Source: an uncultured Solirubrobacteraceae bacterium
GTDB taxonomy: Bacteria; Actinomycetota; Thermoleophilia; Solirubrobacterales; Solirubrobacteraceae
Direction of reading: 5' to 3'
Length of the DNA: 6,737 nt
Assembly: GCA_902806215.1 (NCBI GenBank)
Contig: CADCVT010000433.1
Location: 1-6,737 of the forward strand
Shown here piece after piece: positions 4,836 through 6,737 of this stretch. The position numbers and the translations under genes are program-made. The first letter of the stretch is position 1. Each line of letters opens with the position of its first letter. Under the pieces are notes generated by a model, which searched no databases, was not told the DNA's origin, and was given only the letters and a program-made list of their open reading frames with translations.

Positions 4836-6737
4836 CTACGCGGCCGCTCCCTCGTCCTGCCGTGTCGTGCTGACGACCTTCTGCGCGAGGTGCGCGGGCA
4901 GCTCCTCGTAGCGCACGAACTCCATCGTGTACTCGCCCTGGCCGCCGGTCAGCGCACGCAGATCCGGGGCGTAGGTGAGCATCTCGCTCATCGGGACCTC
5001 GGCCTTGATCTCGGTCATCAGGCCGGTCGGCTCCATGCCCTGCGGGCGCCCGCGGCGGCTGTTGAGATCGCCGATGACGTCGCCGACGGCGTCGTCGGGC
5101 ACCGACAGCGTCACGCGCATGATCGGCTCGAGCAGGACCGCCCCCGCCTGCCCGAGCGCGTCGCGCATGGCGATCGCGCCGGCGGTCCGGAAGGCCTGCT
5201 CGGACGAGTCGACCTGGTGGTAGGAGCCGTCGAACAGCGTGACCCGCACGCCCTTGACCGGGCAGCCGGCGATCGGCCCGCTGTTCATCGCGTCGAGGCA
5301 GCCCTTCTCGACCGCCGGGATGAAGCCCTGCGGGATCACGCCGCCCTTGATCGCGTTGACGAACTCGAAGCCGGGGTGGGCGGGATCGACGTCAAGTGGC
5401 TCGATCTCGATGTGGCAGTCGCCGAACTGGCCGCGGCCGCCGGTCTGCTTCTTGTGCCGTCCGTGCGCCTTGGCGCTCTGGCGGATCGACTCCTGGTACG
5501 GGACCCTCGGCGGCTTGAGGTCGACCTCGGCGCCGAAGCGGTCGCGCAGCCGGTCGACGACGACCTCGACGTGCATCTGCGACAGCCCGGCGACGATCTG
5601 CTCGCCCGTCTGCTCGTCGCGGTGCAGGTCGATCGTCGGGTCCTCCTCCTGCAGGCGCCGCAGCGACGTGAAGACCTTGTCCTCGTCGCCCTTGGTGTGC
5701 GGCGTCATCGCGAACGCCATGACCGGCGCCGGGAGCTTGATCGCCGGCATCTCGATCGGCTCGTCGCGGTCGGCGAGCCAGTCGCCGGCCCGGGTGTCCT
5801 TGAGCTTGGCCACCGCCCCGATGTCGCCGGGGCCGAACTCCTCGGCGTGCGTCGTCTCGCGGCCCGCGAACGTGAGCAGCTGCCCGACCCGCTCCTTGCC
5901 GTGGGTGCGGGTGTTCATCACCTGGGTGTCGTGGTTCATGACGCCCTGGTAGACGCGGAAGAGGTTGATGCGTCCGGCGAACTGGTCGGCGCGGGTCTTG
6001 AAGACGTAGGCGTAGAGCGGCTTGTCCTCGTCGGGCTCGAGAGTCATGAAATCTGCGCCACCGCTCCCGGGCACCAGCTCGAGGCCGCCGTGCTTGACCG
6101 GCGACGGGAGGTCCTCGACAATCGCGTCGAGCAGCCGGTTCGTCGCGAGGTTGCGGGTGGCGACGCCGCAGGTGACGGGGAAGATGTCGCCGTGGTTCGT
6201 GCCGTCCTTGAGCGCGGCGACGATCTCGTCGTGGGAGATCTCCTCGCCCTCGAGGTAGCGCTCCATGAGCGACTCGGACACCTCGGAGACCTCGTCCATG
6301 AGGTTCTCGCGGTAGCGCTCGGCAAGAGCCTGGTGCTCGTCCGGGATCGGGATCTCCTTGCAGTTGTCCCGGCCGTCGCCGTCGTAGACGAACGCCTTCA
6401 TGTCGATGAGGTCGATGACCCCGGTGACGTCCTGCTCGGTGCCGATCGGGACCTCGGTGGCGACGACGTGGCGGCCGAACGCTTGCTGGAGCGACTCGAG
6501 GCTGCGGAAGAAGTCCGCGCGCTCGCGGTCGAGCATGTTCACGAAGATGAGCCGGGCGATGTCGAGCTCCTCGGCTCGCTGCCAGAGTCGCTGCGTGTTG
6601 ACCTCGACCCCCATGACGGCGTTGACGACGAAGACCGCGGACTCGCAGACACGCAGGCTGCCGAGCGCGTCGGCGACGAAGCTCGGCTCGCCGGGGGTGT
6701 CGACGAGGTTGATCTTGCGGTCGTTCCACTCGAACGA
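4836..6737 (-). CDS. EF-G-like translational GTPase, divergent paralogue (5' end outside window)
   Basis: The frame is open from the right edge, giving 633 visible residues; about 60 N-terminal residues with the P-loop and switch I are missing. ATG at 6614 is internal, since conserved G-domain sequence precedes it. Numbering from the first visible codon: G3 is DTPGEPSF (13-20), G4 is NMLD (67-70), and the G5 region is CGVATRN (190-196). Domain II follows at about 239-326, domain III at 335-411, domain IV at 412-531 with QTGGRGQFG (431-439) and the intact tip segment FDGSYHQVDSSEQAF (502-516), and domain V from about 536 with GRPQGMEP (563-570). Domains II-V thus look like full EF-G. Canonical EF-G has DTPGHVDF and NKMD, so the catalytic-His position is Glu17 and the NKxD lysine is Met68. 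This fits the EF-G2/EF-G-like group rather than the housekeeping fusA. It heads the leftward run of genes. Confidence 0.93.
   Translation of the reverse strand, partial: SFEWNDRKINLVDTPGEPSFVADALGSLRVCESAVFVVNAVMGVEVNTQRLWQRAEELDIARLIFVNMLDRERADFFRSLESLQQAFGRHVVATEVPIGTEQDVTGVIDLIDMKAFVYDGDGRDNCKEIPIPDEHQALAERYRENLMDEVSEVSESLMERYLEGEEISHDEIVAALKDGTNHGDIFPVTCGVATRNLATNRLLDAIVEDLPSPVKHGGLELVPGSGGADFMTLEPDEDKPLYAYVFKTRADQFAGRINLFRVYQGVMNHDTQVMNTRTHGKERVGQLLTFAGRETTHAEEFGPGDIGAVAKLKDTRAGDWLADRDEPIEMPAIKLPAPVMAFAMTPHTKGDEDKVFTSLRRLQEEDPTIDLHRDEQTGEQIVAGLSQMHVEVVVDRLRDRFGAEVDLKPPRVPYQESIRQSAKAHGRHKKQTGGRGQFGDCHIEIEPLDVDPAHPGFEFVNAIKGGVIPQGFIPAVEKGCLDAMNSGPIAGCPVKGVRVTLFDGSYHQVDSSEQAFRTAGAIAMRDALGQAGAVLLEPIMRVTLSVPDDAVGDVIGDLNSRRGRPQGMEPTGLMTEIKAEVPMSEMLTYAPDLRALTGGQGEYTMEFVRYEELPAHLAQKVVSTTRQDEGAAA

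Noticed and set aside
5392..6729. Minus-strand open frame (445 codons) within the EF-G-like gene
   Set aside because: Out-of-frame Arg-rich shadow of the EF-G-like coding sequence.

Overview
The window is strongly GC-rich, with GTG and TTG starts, G/C at most third codon positions and almost no spacer DNA. The gene content (a CopC/CopD-type copper protein beside a conserved actinobacterial envelope protein, a divergent EF-G paralogue, RNase HIII, and several small proteins of uncharacterised families) suggests an actinobacterial chromosome, most likely Thermoleophilia/Solirubrobacterales. That placement rests on recalled family resemblance, not on a search. I see no rRNA, tRNA, CRISPR array, insertion sequence or phage gene. 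It reads as ordinary chromosome with some under-described families.

Left part (1-1541, minus strand): an envelope cluster. Reading leftward it holds a small two-helix membrane protein (1541-1215), a 90-base spacer with two near-identical perfect palindromes (1157-1211), a secreted and membrane-anchored protein with an HDHRIHWM motif (1124-462), and a CopC domain that starts in the last bases of that gene and appears to enter a CopD membrane domain at the window edge. The two exported proteins overlap by four bases and both are predicted to have histidine as the first mature residue. That arrangement points to copper handling outside the membrane.

Middle (1606-2574, plus strand): one extended SDR NAD-dependent epimerase/dehydratase, divergent from the membrane-protein gene. 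Its stop codon shares the bases CTAG with the stop of the convergent gene at 2571-2933.

Right part (2571-6737, minus strand): a compact, probably co-transcribed run. In transcription order it is an EF-G-like GTPase (5' end outside the window), a protein with two CxxC pairs, a 69-residue protein with a DRRxxERR motif, RNase HIII, and a 120-residue acidic protein. Gaps are 28, 12, 58 and 10 bases. The 58-base gap carries two hairpins next to the weak TTG start of RNase HIII. A translation-type GTPase beside an R-loop/RNA-DNA hybrid nuclease suggests an information-processing neighbourhood, but a joint function is inference.

The most interesting points are the altered GTPase motifs of the EF-G paralogue (DTPGE and NMLD where EF-G has DTPGH and NKMD), the paired N-terminal-histidine envelope proteins, the tandem palindromes, and the uncharacterised small proteins between EF-G-like and RNase HIII. 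No gene-free stretch exceeds 100 bases.
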